Source of the DNA: a virus
DNA length: 59,195 bases
IMG/VR virus record: IMGVR_UViG_3300008448_000086
Location: 1 to 59,195 of that record
Strand: one strand, 5' to 3'
Part shown: piece by piece, positions 36,163 to 42,851 of the stretch
How the letters are laid out: the number at the start of each line of letters is the position of its first letter
How positions within the stretch are numbered: position 1 is the first letter of the stretch
Translations under genes and position numbers: made by a program
Notes under the pieces: generated by a model
What the model was told of the DNA's origin: nothing
Seen by the model: the letters and a program-made list of their open reading frames with translations, nothing else
Databases searched by the model: none

Positions 36163-36485
36163 TACTTTCTGATAAAATGTTCAAGTGGGTTTTTTGATAC
36201 AGTAGGCTTTTCTTCTTCTTTATCAATGCCTACCTTTAATTCCTTCTTCAACCACAGCAGGTTCTGAGCTACGTCTTTGCTGTCAACCATAGCCTTCCAT
36301 ACCCTTTCAAATGTCTTATCGTTCTTGGATTTGAAAGATACGTACTCACCATTCAGGTCTTCTGCAAGCTTTACCAGCTGATAGTTCAGGGCATGATAAA
36401 GCCCTTGTAGTCCATCAGCTTTGTAGACTTTTAACTCCGCTTCGAGTTCTTCAATCCTCTGTTTTAGTTTCAGTACGTCTGTCAT
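36162..36485 (-). CDS. Coiled-coil protein
   Basis: 107 residues with a leucine-heptad N-terminus (LKLKQRIEELEAELKVYKADGLQGLYH). The centre is helical (RVWKAMVDSKDVAQNLLWLKKELK) and the C-terminus ends in PLEHFIRK. It overlaps both neighbours by a few bases or one base. Function is unknown; it may assist the winged-helix or terminase protein. Confidence 0.5.
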   Translation of the reverse strand: MTDVLKLKQRIEELEAELKVYKADGLQGLYHALNYQLVKLAEDLNGEYVSFKSKNDKTFERVWKAMVDSKDVAQNLLWLKKELKVGIDKEEEKPTVSKNPLEHFIRK

Positions 36486-36648
36486 TTAATTTTGGTTTAT
36501 GTTCCCAGTAATATTCGCAACTACCATCTTCTTTCATTGGTGGCTTATCAAAATACATCTGTCCAAAATGATAAGGCTGCGAAATATAGCGATAGCAAGT
36601 ATGTCTTATCTTGCAATGAATAGCGTGGCATTTCACTATGTCTGGCAT
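36451..36648 (-). CDS. Small Cys-rich protein
   Basis: 65 residues: MPDIVKCHAIHCKIRHTCYRY, followed by MYFDKPPMKEDGSCEYYW. The Cys/His spacing (C7, H8, H11, C12, H16, C18 and a later C44) suggests a small metal-binding fold, and similar proteins with this beginning occur in Bacteroidota phages. It overlaps the coiled-coil gene by 35 nt, and its ATG overlaps the methyltransferase stop (TAATG). Role unknown. Confidence 0.6.
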   Translation of the reverse strand: MPDIVKCHAIHCKIRHTCYRYISQPYHFGQMYFDKPPMKEDGSCEYYWEHKPKLNDRRTETKTED

Positions 36649-37256
36649 TATATTCCTGTTTTATGGTTTAATAAAAAGTTACCCCATTGTTCAGCCATTG
36701 CGTCGGCTATTCCTTGATAAGTCTTACTTCTTTCTTTTGATTTATTGCTTCCTAGCCAATGTATTCTTGTTCTTTCTTTTACAGGAAGCGTCATCATATA
36801 ATCGTAAACATTATTTGTTTCATTTAGCTTAGGCAATCCTTTAAGCCACAAGCAAGTTTTTTTCTGCTCAGGATGACCAAACTGAAAAGGATTTATAATT
36901 TGGTCAGGCTTTCTATATCTTGAACTCATTATACAAATAGGATTTTCTACAGCTATGTACTTAACTGGAGCATTTACAAATTTCATAAAAAAGTCAGCAG
37001 CTTCATCTTGCAAATAACGAGGCTTTACTCCTTCCTTAAACCATCTCGCACCACTGACAGCCAAGTGCGTACATGGAGGATGCGCAATAATTAAATCCCA
37101 GCCATCATTTAAAACTTCCAGCACATCTCCTTTTATATGCCACTCAGGATGACCTCCACTTTGGTCTTGTATATCACAACTATACGCCTCGAATCCTTTT
37201 GCTCTGAATGCCTTACATACAGTTTGACTTTCTTCGCAAGCTATTAATACTCTCAT
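36648..37256 (-). CDS. Putative DNA methyltransferase (PPC/ENP-type)
   Basis: 202 residues. MRVLIACEESQTVCKAF then GFEAYSCDIQ form the SAM-binding beginning; DLIIAHPPCTHLAVSG is a PPC motif, IAVENPICIMSS is an ENP motif, and KKTCLWLKGLPKL follows. PC and ENP motifs in this order are those of C5-cytosine-type methyltransferases, though the protein is short and belongs to a diverged phage subfamily. The gene is bracketed by 20-bp direct repeats and shares the C-terminal NHKTGI with the next protein. It could protect phage DNA from host restriction; the target sequence is unknown. Confidence 0.75.
   Translation of the reverse strand: MRVLIACEESQTVCKAFRAKGFEAYSCDIQDQSGGHPEWHIKGDVLEVLNDGWDLIIAHPPCTHLAVSGARWFKEGVKPRYLQDEAADFFMKFVNAPVKYIAVENPICIMSSRYRKPDQIINPFQFGHPEQKKTCLWLKGLPKLNETNNVYDYMMTLPVKERTRIHWLGSNKSKERSKTYQGIADAMAEQWGNFLLNHKTGI
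36650..36669. repeat. 20-bp direct repeat copy 1 (ATATTCCTGTTTTATGGTTT)
   Basis: Identical to the copy at 37255-37274. It covers the last codons of the methyltransferase and encodes NHKTGI on the minus strand. The base just outside the repeat differs at both copies, so it is exactly 20 bp. Confidence 0.95.
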
Positions 37257-37915
37257 ATTCCTGTTTTATGGTTTTCTGTTAATTGGTATCCGTGGTCGAT
37301 GGCGATGATGTCTTCTTCTTTTACTCGTATCAGACGGTGCTCTCTGCCTTTATCAGCATATACAACCTCATAGTCCGCCATTGTCTCAACGATTACAATA
37401 TCGTTCGGTTTAATGTACTGCTCCGACACTTTTTCGTCACTATTATTTGCAACTTTTGTGACAAGAACACGGTTATTTTCTTTCTCATCACTCAGGTCTG
37501 TTAATACTAGAGCGGATGTTTTAGCTTTCTTATAGATTCTTTCTGCAAGGATATATCCAGGCATAGGAGCAGGATTACCTTCTTCATCAAAATAAAAGAA
37601 AATATTCTTAGGTCTTACGGCATAGATATACAGCTTTTTATTTCCTCCGTATACGCTATCGTCTTTTGTAACTATGGCTTCTATCAGGTTATGGTCTGCA
37701 AAGGAGTTATGCCAGCATACAATCCTAGTACCCTCTTTTAGACCAAGATGATTGTCCGCATAGACGACTGCATTAACAGCATTCTTCTCTCTTTCGTTCC
37801 AACCAAAGTCTTTGTCGATGAATAATTTAATGTCTGTTCCTTCGATGGTGTGGGAGTATTTGTCTTCTTTGTCAACGACTACGACAATCTCTCCGCGGAG
37901 TGGTTTGTAGTTCAT
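37253..37915 (-). CDS. GroES-like co-chaperonin protein
   Basis: 220 residues. The start NYKPLRGEIVVVVDKED matches the GroES opening (xKPLxxxVxVxx). The C-terminal part, YIKPNDIVIVETMADYEVVYAD then RLIRVKEEDIIAI (about residues 166-205), matches the GroES final strands (VKxGDxVxF...YxxxxEEDIxAI). The middle, with a large insertion, does not resemble the mobile loop of GroES. Phages encode such proteins to help capsid folding with the host GroEL. The gene ends at the repeat that flanks the methyltransferase and is preceded by its own promoter. Confidence 0.65.
   Translation of the reverse strand: MNYKPLRGEIVVVVDKEDKYSHTIEGTDIKLFIDKDFGWNEREKNAVNAVVYADNHLGLKEGTRIVCWHNSFADHNLIEAIVTKDDSVYGGNKKLYIYAVRPKNIFFYFDEEGNPAPMPGYILAERIYKKAKTSALVLTDLSDEKENNRVLVTKVANNSDEKVSEQYIKPNDIVIVETMADYEVVYADKGREHRLIRVKEEDIIAIDHGYQLTENHKTGI
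37255..37274. repeat. 20-bp direct repeat copy 2
   Basis: Same 20 bp as 36650-36669. It covers the last codons of the GroES-like gene and overlaps the methyltransferase start. The methyltransferase cassette thus sits exactly between the copies. Confidence 0.95.
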
Positions 37916-37935
37916 GTCTGTTTTCTATTATGCAA

Positions 37936-37970
37936 CAAATATAGGAAACTTATATTACAAAAAAAAGCCC
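37936..37970 (-). promoter_or_regulatory. Bacteroidota-type promoter of GroES-like operon
   Basis: On the minus strand TATATTTG (37943-37936) matches the -7 consensus TAnnTTTG; 19 nt upstream is a TTTT, a near match to TTTG. It lies between the terminator and the start at 37915. Confidence 0.55.
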
Positions 37971-37986
37971 CTCTAAAAAGAAGGGC
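37959..37986 (-). terminator. Intrinsic terminator of 38024-38563 gene
   Basis: On the minus strand GGGC pairs with GCCC, with one mismatch in the extension (CTT/CTC region), and is followed by eight T residues. Confidence 0.8.
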
Positions 37987-38023
37987 CCATTAACCAAACC
38001 AACCATTATGAAAAAAACCAAGC

Positions 38024-38563
38024 TTATGGATATACCAAGATTTCGATTGGGAAGCTTGAAAGAACGCTGTCTTCCAGTGTTCCACCAGCTCCTGTAGTAA
38101 CAGTAACTACGTTATCACTTGTACGTACTGCAATAACATTTTTGATAGCAGCAATAGTACCAGTCTCACCAGGCTGCATGATAAAAGTTTTATCAGAAGT
38201 AAAAGCTCCAGTAAGAGTAGCTGTATAAGTACCAGCAGAGCCACGAGCCCATACCAAAGTACCACCTAAGCTGTTCTCAAGAACGGCAGCGGTAGGAGCA
38301 GCAGTTGTTGCCTGAGTAACTAAAGCACGGTAAGTTTTAACAGCGACATTTCCAGCAGGTGCTGAAGAAGTAACAAGTGACCATACACCTGTTTTACCAG
38401 CGAAGATATCTACTGAGTTAGCTGTTCCAGAAGAAAGCCACTCGAATACTCCGTAGTCTTTTACAAGTACGGTATAATTGCTACGACCTTCAATTGCAGC
38501 GAGGTCAGCTGTTGAGTCAACAAGTCCTTGCTTATTGCTACGGGGTTTAATTTCAATTGCCAT
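38024..38563 (-). CDS. Beta-rich virion protein, probable head decoration
   Basis: 179 residues, no Cys, rich in Ala, Thr, Val and Ser. The N-terminal IEIKPRSNKQGLVDSTADL and the beta-rich remainder (AGKTGVWSLVTSSAPAG, TFIMQPGETGTIAAIKNVIAVRTSDNVVTVTTGAGG) suggest a virion decoration or adhesion domain. It is in its own two-gene unit with a signal-peptide protein and a strong terminator, at the left end of the leftward operon. No family is recognised. Confidence 0.55.
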   Translation of the reverse strand: MAIEIKPRSNKQGLVDSTADLAAIEGRSNYTVLVKDYGVFEWLSSGTANSVDIFAGKTGVWSLVTSSAPAGNVAVKTYRALVTQATTAAPTAAVLENSLGGTLVWARGSAGTYTATLTGAFTSDKTFIMQPGETGTIAAIKNVIAVRTSDNVVTVTTGAGGTLEDSVLSSFPIEILVYP

Positions 38564-38587
38564 TGTTTATTTTTTAAATTTTAAAAA

Positions 38588-38986
38588 TTACTTTTCTTTT
38601 CTTGGTAAGTACCAAAGCTGCGGCCATAGCACAGTAGTTCCTGAACTAATAAATGTTAGTCTATAGTACAGAGCTGTTGGTTGAGACTTAGTAAAGAATG
38701 CTGTATTGGTAACTACGTTAGAGAGCGCAATGCTGTCAGTAGGTATAAAGTTTACGTTATCGAGACTTTGAGACAGCACTACCTTGCCGGCAGCAGTACC
38801 AGAGACCCTGGTAATAACAGGCTGTAGTATAATGCCATTAAGTGTAGTGGAGAGGGTAATGTTTTTTACTACCGTGTCGGCATTAGTTAAGGTATCTACA
38901 CCTGCAAATTCTATCTTTTGTGCCGGTTGAGCATAGGACTTACCTACTGCTAACAGCACCATAATGGATAATAAGACTTTCTTCAT
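38588..38986 (-). CDS. Secreted virion-like protein with signal peptide
   Basis: 132 residues. MKKVLLSIMVLLAVGKSYAQP is a clear Sec signal peptide with likely cleavage after YA. The mature part is beta-rich (KIEFAGVDTLTNADTVVKNITLSTTL, FIPTDSIALSNVVTNTAFFTKSQPTALYYRLTFIS), like phage structural proteins. It is upstream of a decoration-type protein. It may be exported to the periplasm or surface, or be a virion protein with an unusual start. Upstream is the CTGTTAACAG palindrome at 39020-39031 and a weak -7 element. Confidence 0.65.
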   Translation of the reverse strand: MKKVLLSIMVLLAVGKSYAQPAQKIEFAGVDTLTNADTVVKNITLSTTLNGIILQPVITRVSGTAAGKVVLSQSLDNVNFIPTDSIALSNVVTNTAFFTKSQPTALYYRLTFISSGTTVLWPQLWYLPRKEK

Positions 38987-39019
38987 TAGAAATATTTTTG
39001 TAAATATAGTAACATATTA

Positions 39020-39031
39020 GCTGTTAACAGC
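39020..39031. promoter_or_regulatory. Perfect palindrome GCTGTTAACAGC, candidate operator
   Basis: A 12-bp perfect palindrome directly upstream of the gene start at 38986 and around the likely -33 region. The core CTGTTAACAG occurs again at 41395-41404. Occurrence is seen directly; operator function is inference. Confidence 0.4.
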
Positions 39032-39060
39032 ACCTAATTGTATGCACACTTATAGAAACT

Positions 39061-39089
39061 AAAAACCCACCAGCAAGACTGCCGATGGG
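39061..39089 (-). terminator. Terminator of the structured RNA
   Basis: On the minus strand CCCA-tcgg-CAG...CTG-g-TGGG is followed by TTTTT. This gives the RNA a defined 3' end and a direction. Confidence 0.7.
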
Positions 39090-39640
39090 AATCAGTTCTC
39101 TTTCGAGGCTTTCACGAGATTCAAAGATACAACTTATTTTGATAAAAAAAAATATTTTAAATAATTTTTTTATTTCAGATACTTTTATTAATTTGCTGTC
39201 ATATTCAAGTTCTTTCAAATAGGTTCCAGTGATTCCTTAATATCACAGACACACTGCCTTTCTCGAGGTAGTTACGGCTTTCACGAGATGAAGCTTTAGC
39301 GCATCAATCCTAAGCCCAGAAGTCGGGTAATAACTGTCAGCATAGACAGCCACGTCTCCCCGATAGTGTCGCAACTGGAATAAGTATATAAAGACCTTTA
39401 TGGGTAGTATCTGATGAGAAATAGAGATTATCTCAGGACCAAGGGATACTACGAGGGTGTACCACTACGGTGGCAACGTACAGCATAAAGCATAAAACTT
39501 ATTCTAATGTAAGCGAAATTCATCCCGCATCTAAGGGGACTTTCATGCCTTCTCGTAAACAGCTTCCTACTCGATAACATAGCTCGCTCCCTAGTATTTT
39601 CAAGCGCTTCTATCTTCTGCCGGTCGCTCGCTTTATATTT
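39061..39640 (-). ncRNA. Candidate large structured RNA (about 580 nt)
   Basis: No credible gene is present (a 64-codon frame at 39024-39218 is rejected). Exact nested pairings include GAATAAG 39378/CTTATTC 39498 enclosing GTAGTATC 39404/GATACTAC 39445 (which holds TGAGA/TCTCA) and hairpins ATAAA/TTTAT and CCAC/GTGG; next to it TCGGG 39323/CCCGA 39359 encloses CTGTC/GACAG. A 14-nt motif ggctttcacgagat recurs at 39107 and 39276. A rho-independent terminator on the minus strand ends it. I infer an RNA gene transcribed leftward with its 5' end near 39640. Known large ornate phage RNA families (GOLLD, ROOL) should be compared. Confidence 0.55.
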
Positions 39641-40291
39641 TGTATTTATTTATTTAATAATTCAAAATTCAAAATTTAGCTGTTAAAAATACAGAGTGAT
39701 TGAGTTTAGGTAAAGTACATAAATGCTAGGGGTTCCCCCCTCCCCCATCCGCACCACCGCATCGGGGGAAATCGATTCCTGCTACTGAGTACCCTCAAAT
39801 GTTCGCGGGATGTTCACTAGATAGTTGCTTCAGTCTACTAACTTTGTAGAGTATAAAGGAAAGTCTATCTAATTGGTAGACAATGAATTAGTCTAGTAAG
39901 TTGGTAGGGTGGGCATCCCCTCCGCTCCTTTCCTGATTATAACCTTCGCAAATTTTACCACTAACTTTTTTTTATTACATTAATAAAATTATTTTCTAGA
40001 ATATGTAATAAGATAGTTTTAAATGTCACGGGTTATTGTGTTAATTGATTTGAGCTGATAAATTTACTTTCCTTCATTTACTTTCCTTTATTACTTTATT
40101 AAATATTATTTAATGGTCTATAAACAGTAATTTGATATTTTCTAATTAACAGCCCTCCTTATTGAATGTTTTCTAAATTTTGACATAAGTGTTTTTTATA
40201 TGAATTATTCGCCTTAGCTTTGTGAGCGAAGCGAACATGCTTCAAAAGTTAATGTTCTTTATTTATTTATTCATTTTTAAATCATGTTATC
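39641..40291. other. Gene-free A+T-rich divergence region with inverted repeats
   Basis: I see no convincing gene. The stretch holds TCCCCC 39741/GGGGGA 39764, GTCTA 39863/TAGAC 39877 within a larger imperfect inverted repeat based on CTACTAACTT and AAGTTGGTAG, and TTATTACAT 39972/ATGTAATAA 40003. The last third is A+T-rich and immediately upstream of the rightward gene at 40292. Promoters must be here, but I do not see a consensus pair. Confidence 0.5.
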
Positions 40292-40783
40292 ATGAGCACA
40301 CAAACAAACAACGGGAGCGCGACCGTAACCAATACGCGCCAGGTAGTTAATTTGTCAACTACGAAAACAGGCAAAAATTTAACGGGAAAGCAGTTAAAAA
40401 ATAAGTTGGCAAATGACAAGGCAAAGGAATTGAGAAAAGCCACAAATGAAGCTCAAAAAGTAGCTACACAAACGGCAAAGGACGCGGAAAAAACTTTATC
40501 TTTTCAGTACAAAAGGCTTCAAAAGTACGCTCAAAACTACTGCATCTCTTTGTCTCTTGAAACGGGAAAGGATGTATCCTTCGAAAGTATCAAGGCGCTC
40601 AAATTTGCTGATTTTACGCCATATATTACCGAACGTGAAACGGCTGTATTTTTCGGTAATTGGTCGTTTCCCCGTTTCTTAACAATTATCAAAAGATACT
40701 ACAGAGCGGAGGCAAAGAATACTTTGTCGCCTGAGCAGATATCGGAACTTTCCGCCATAGTTGACGAAATTAACGCGGAATAA
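40292..40783 (+). CDS. Basic protein at divergence region, unknown function
   Basis: 163 residues. The N-terminal half is Lys/Thr/Asn/Gln-rich and disordered (LSTTKTGKNLTGKQLKNKL, ANDKAKELRKATNEAQKVA). The C-terminal half looks globular (TGKDVSFESIKALKFADFTPYITERETAVFFGNWSFPRFLTIIKRYYRAEAKN). It stands alone next to the origin-like region, and codons are more G+C-rich and evenly used than the surrounding bases. A DNA-binding role fits its charge and position; no family is recognised. Confidence 0.6.
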   Translation: MSTQTNNGSATVTNTRQVVNLSTTKTGKNLTGKQLKNKLANDKAKELRKATNEAQKVATQTAKDAEKTLSFQYKRLQKYAQNYCISLSLETGKDVSFESIKALKFADFTPYITERETAVFFGNWSFPRFLTIIKRYYRAEAKNTLSPEQISELSAIVDEINAE

Positions 40784-40793
40784 TACACCCTTA

Positions 40794-40843
40794 CACCCCT
40801 ATACGTTAAAACGTACAGACAAAATTTTGCTTGTCTAGGGGTG
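40794..40843 (+). promoter_or_regulatory. Three-way-junction-like inverted repeat
   Basis: CACCCCTA (40794) pairs with TAGGGGTG (40836) and encloses two perfect hairpins, TACGTT/AACGTA (40802/40810) and AGACAA/TTGTCT (40817/40831). No T-run follows, so it is not a standard terminator. It directly follows the gene at 40292-40783. Confidence 0.5.
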
Positions 40844-41571
40844 CAAATATACCGGAAAAAAATACAGATATCCGGTAAGCATTGGTAAAAAATAGCCGAT
40901 ATATCAGGCTAACAATTCAGTGAATTGCTGATATATGCTTCATGCAGTGCATGAACGGGCAAAGATATGCAAATGTCATCTGTAGTTCTTTTGGGGCGAC
41001 ATTGCGACATATTTAGGATAAAGTAAGGATATTCAATATTTACGTATAATCGGGTAAAATTGCAGTGCAGTCCGGTTATATCGGTAAAGTTTACCTAGTA
41101 ATTTATTTTGTATCTGTTAAGCATAAATTTACTTTATTCGCGTTAAGTCGTTTCTAATTATTCAAGAAACGGACAAAGTAGCCCTGCATGATGCTGATGC
41201 AGTATGTTTTCCATGTGGCAATAAACGAACAACAAATGGTATTTAAGCGGAGCAAACCGCCTATACACCGGACCGCCGGAAGGTATGTCATGCAATAACT
41301 TATTTATGTTTATGCTCAAAGTAGACATGCCGGTAATTAAAACAAACGGATAACTTGTATTTTCGATTTATCATTATGCAAGTATGTGACTATCTGTTAA
41401 CAGCAATGTGCAAACGTCTGATTCTAAGGTGCAAACGTCTCAAACAAACCAACAATATTCACCTAACACAATTAGTAAGCCGGAACCGGCATGACTATAC
41501 TCGCCCTGATGTCGAAACAAAGGGTTAATTGTGCAAGGTGCAAACATATTGTTTTTAATAAACTCTCTTCA
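40844..41571. other. Origin-like non-coding region with repeats and hairpins
   Basis: No gene is seen in 728 nt. It contains ATATATCAG 40899/CTGATATAT 40928 with inner CAATTC/GAATTG, TTCATGC 40939/GCATGAA 40949, the palindrome GGTAAAGTTTACC 41083-41095, CTGCAT/ATGCAG and GCGG/CCGC hairpins, the GTGCAAACGTCT pair, and CTGTTAACAG at 41395. The density of symmetric sites suggests a replication origin or control region. I do not see the A+T-rich melting block or consensus DnaA boxes. Confidence 0.45.
41409..41441. repeat. Direct repeats GTGCAAACGTCT (iteron-like)
   Basis: Two identical 12-bp copies at 41409-41420 and 41430-41441, spaced 21 bp start to start, i.e. on the same face of the helix. 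Related GTGCAAAC at 41538 and GTGCAAA at 40841. Confidence 0.7.
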
Positions 41572-41630
41572 GGGAAAGTAAAGACAAGTGCAGGTGATTA
41601 GCGCGCCAGGTTCGATTCCTGGCTTTCCCC
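41572..41630 (+). tRNA. tRNA-like element lacking D and normal anticodon arms
   Basis: GGGAAAG (41572-41578) is exactly complementary to CTTTCCC (41623-41629), and directly inside the latter is a perfect T-arm, CCAGG-TTCGATT-CCTGG (41606-41622), as in a bacterial tRNA. Only 27 nt separate the acceptor strand and T-arm, too few for D and anticodon arms; a short stem GTGC/GCGC with a 9-nt loop can form. CCA is not encoded. It could be a tRNA mimic or a remnant tRNA at an attachment site. It directly precedes the gene at 41663. Confidence 0.55.
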
Positions 41631-41662
41631 TATATCTGACAAAACAGATATTTTTTAAGCTT

Positions 41663-41869
41663 ATGAAACAGTTACAAAAAGCATTTGCCAACGTAAATCA
41701 AACGGCAAAATCTCAAGGCGTTTGCCCTATTCTTGTTGTGTTCAATGGATTATGCTTTGTTGATACTGAGGTGAAAAGATTCGAGAGAGAGAAGGCTGTC
41801 AAAGCGCAGGCAAAAAGAGGCGGGAAGTACAAAGCGCCACCAAAATTCACAGGCATTTTTAATTTTTAA
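41663..41869 (+). CDS. Small basic protein
   Basis: 68 residues starting at ATG 41663; the frame extends upstream over the tRNA-like element, which cannot be coding. KQLQKAFANVNQTAKSQGVCP and a Lys/Arg-rich end (KRFEREKAVKAQAKRGGKYKAPPKF). First gene of the rightward operon. Function unknown. Confidence 0.6.
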   Translation: MKQLQKAFANVNQTAKSQGVCPILVVFNGLCFVDTEVKRFEREKAVKAQAKRGGKYKAPPKFTGIFNF

Positions 41870-41899
41870 ACTAAATCAAATAACACAAAACAAAACAGC

Positions 41900-42100
41900 A
41901 TGAAAACCAATTACACAAAGGTCTGCTCAGCTAAAGATGGCAAGGTCATCCGCTCAACAGACAAACCTATCAGCACTCACGAAAGAATCATCATTGCCTT
42001 AACAGAACTTGGCGAAGATGTAAATGAGTTTAACTTGAAGGCAAGCTTCAGGGCTCACCAAAGAAAATTAGCAAATCCAAACCTTAACCCCTTCAACTAA
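41900..42100 (+). CDS. Small protein, unknown function
   Basis: 66 residues with no membrane segment. The second half (HERIIIALTELGEDVNEFNLKASFRAHQRKLANP) is helical and ends with NPNLNPF. Its start follows an A-rich leader. No family recognised. Confidence 0.6.
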   Translation: MKTNYTKVCSAKDGKVIRSTDKPISTHERIIIALTELGEDVNEFNLKASFRAHQRKLANPNLNPFN

Positions 42101-42106
42101 TCAGCC

Positions 42107-42331
42107 ATGACAGTAAAAAACATGAACACGCTCAAAGCAATGGAGCGCAAAGGATTAATCGAACTGCACAGACAAACCGGAAGCAAAATTGCAGGACTTT
42201 ACAGCAACCAGAAGTTCACATGCTACTATGTGCATGACGGACTGACTCAGTTCCAGTACAAAAAGCAGTGGTACGGCATTAAGTACTTTTCCGGATGCTT
42301 CTTCCCTTATGTAGTAAAACTTTTAAACTAA
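42107..42331 (+). CDS. Small protein, possible DNA-binding fold
   Basis: 74 residues. The start KNMNTLKAMERKGLIELHRQTGSKIAGLYSN resembles the recognition half of a winged helix, followed by aromatic strands (FTCYYVHDGLTQFQYKKQWYGIKYF). This is a weak resemblance, and I do not assign a family. It is in the early operon between two other small genes, 6 nt apart. Confidence 0.5.
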   Translation: MTVKNMNTLKAMERKGLIELHRQTGSKIAGLYSNQKFTCYYVHDGLTQFQYKKQWYGIKYFSGCFFPYVVKLLN

Positions 42332-42337
42332 TCAGCC

Positions 42338-42550
42338 ATGCAAAACGAAAAACTCGGCATTAATCTGCGGACATTGCTAGATACTAGCATAAGTATAGCA
42401 CTTCGCAGCATGGATTTATCTAACTACGAACAGCGAAATAAATTCATAGACATGATAGAAAAGCGCATCATTGAAGATGCAGACTGGATAAGCATGTCTA
42501 ATGGTACGACGTACGAAAAAACTTTCACCCCTAAATCTAATAAACAATGA
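42338..42550 (+). CDS. Small helical protein
   Basis: 70 residues, mostly helical (LRTLLDTSISIALRSMDLSNYEQRNKFIDMIEKRI). It overlaps the next tiny gene by an ATGA junction at 42547. Unknown function. Confidence 0.5.
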   Translation: MQNEKLGINLRTLLDTSISIALRSMDLSNYEQRNKFIDMIEKRIIEDADWISMSNGTTYEKTFTPKSNKQ

Positions 42551-42642
42551 AACATTCAGCAGAAGAAAAACAGAAACGGACAGAGCTGTTAATCGTAGTA
42601 ATTATATCCATGTTCGCTATTGCAATATTGCAAAATATATAA
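42547..42642 (+). CDS. 31-residue single-pass membrane protein
   Basis: ATG 42547 overlaps the upstream stop (ATGA). The charged KHSAEEKQKRTE start is followed by a hydrophobic stretch (LLIVVIISMFAIAILQ) and a stop, the pattern of a short membrane peptide. It is directly followed by a lipoprotein gene. Coding status rests on coupling and the charge/hydrophobic layout. Confidence 0.5.
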   Translation: MKHSAEEKQKRTELLIVVIISMFAIAILQNI

Positions 42643-42656
42643 ACCATAACACAAAC

Positions 42657-42830
42657 ATGAAAAAACTAATCATCATCGTAATTATCGGACTATTTATGTC
42701 AAGCTGTTCACCTTATGTAAATGTAGGCGGAGAAGGTGGCAGATGTAAGGTAATGGCTCCTCGCAAATTTGAAAAGACAAGGTCGTTTCCAAGTCGCTCT
42801 CACCCCATGTACAGAGCAGGGGTACACTAA
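42657..42830 (+). CDS. Small lipoprotein
   Basis: 57 residues starting at ATG 42657. KKLIIIVIIGLFMSSC is a lipoprotein signal peptide with the cleavage Cys in the SSC context; the mature part is short and basic (KFEKTRSFPSRSHPMYRAG). Phage lipoproteins on the host envelope are often superinfection-exclusion factors; that is a guess here. A terminator follows. Confidence 0.65.
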   Translation: MKKLIIIVIIGLFMSSCSPYVNVGGEGGRCKVMAPRKFEKTRSFPSRSHPMYRAGVH

Positions 42831-42851
42831 GATGTTTGTTTTGTGTGAACT

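Noticed and set aside
39024-39218. 64-codon leftward frame starting MKELEYDSKLIK
   Set aside because: It runs through the terminator and structured RNA, has no leader, and its composition is not protein-like at the end (many Ile/Phe/Arg runs).
39061-39640. Group I or hammerhead-type ribozyme
   Set aside because: I searched by eye for the P7/G-site core and for the CUGAUGA...GAAA pair. CTGATGAG occurs at 39411, but no GAAA partner follows the stem.
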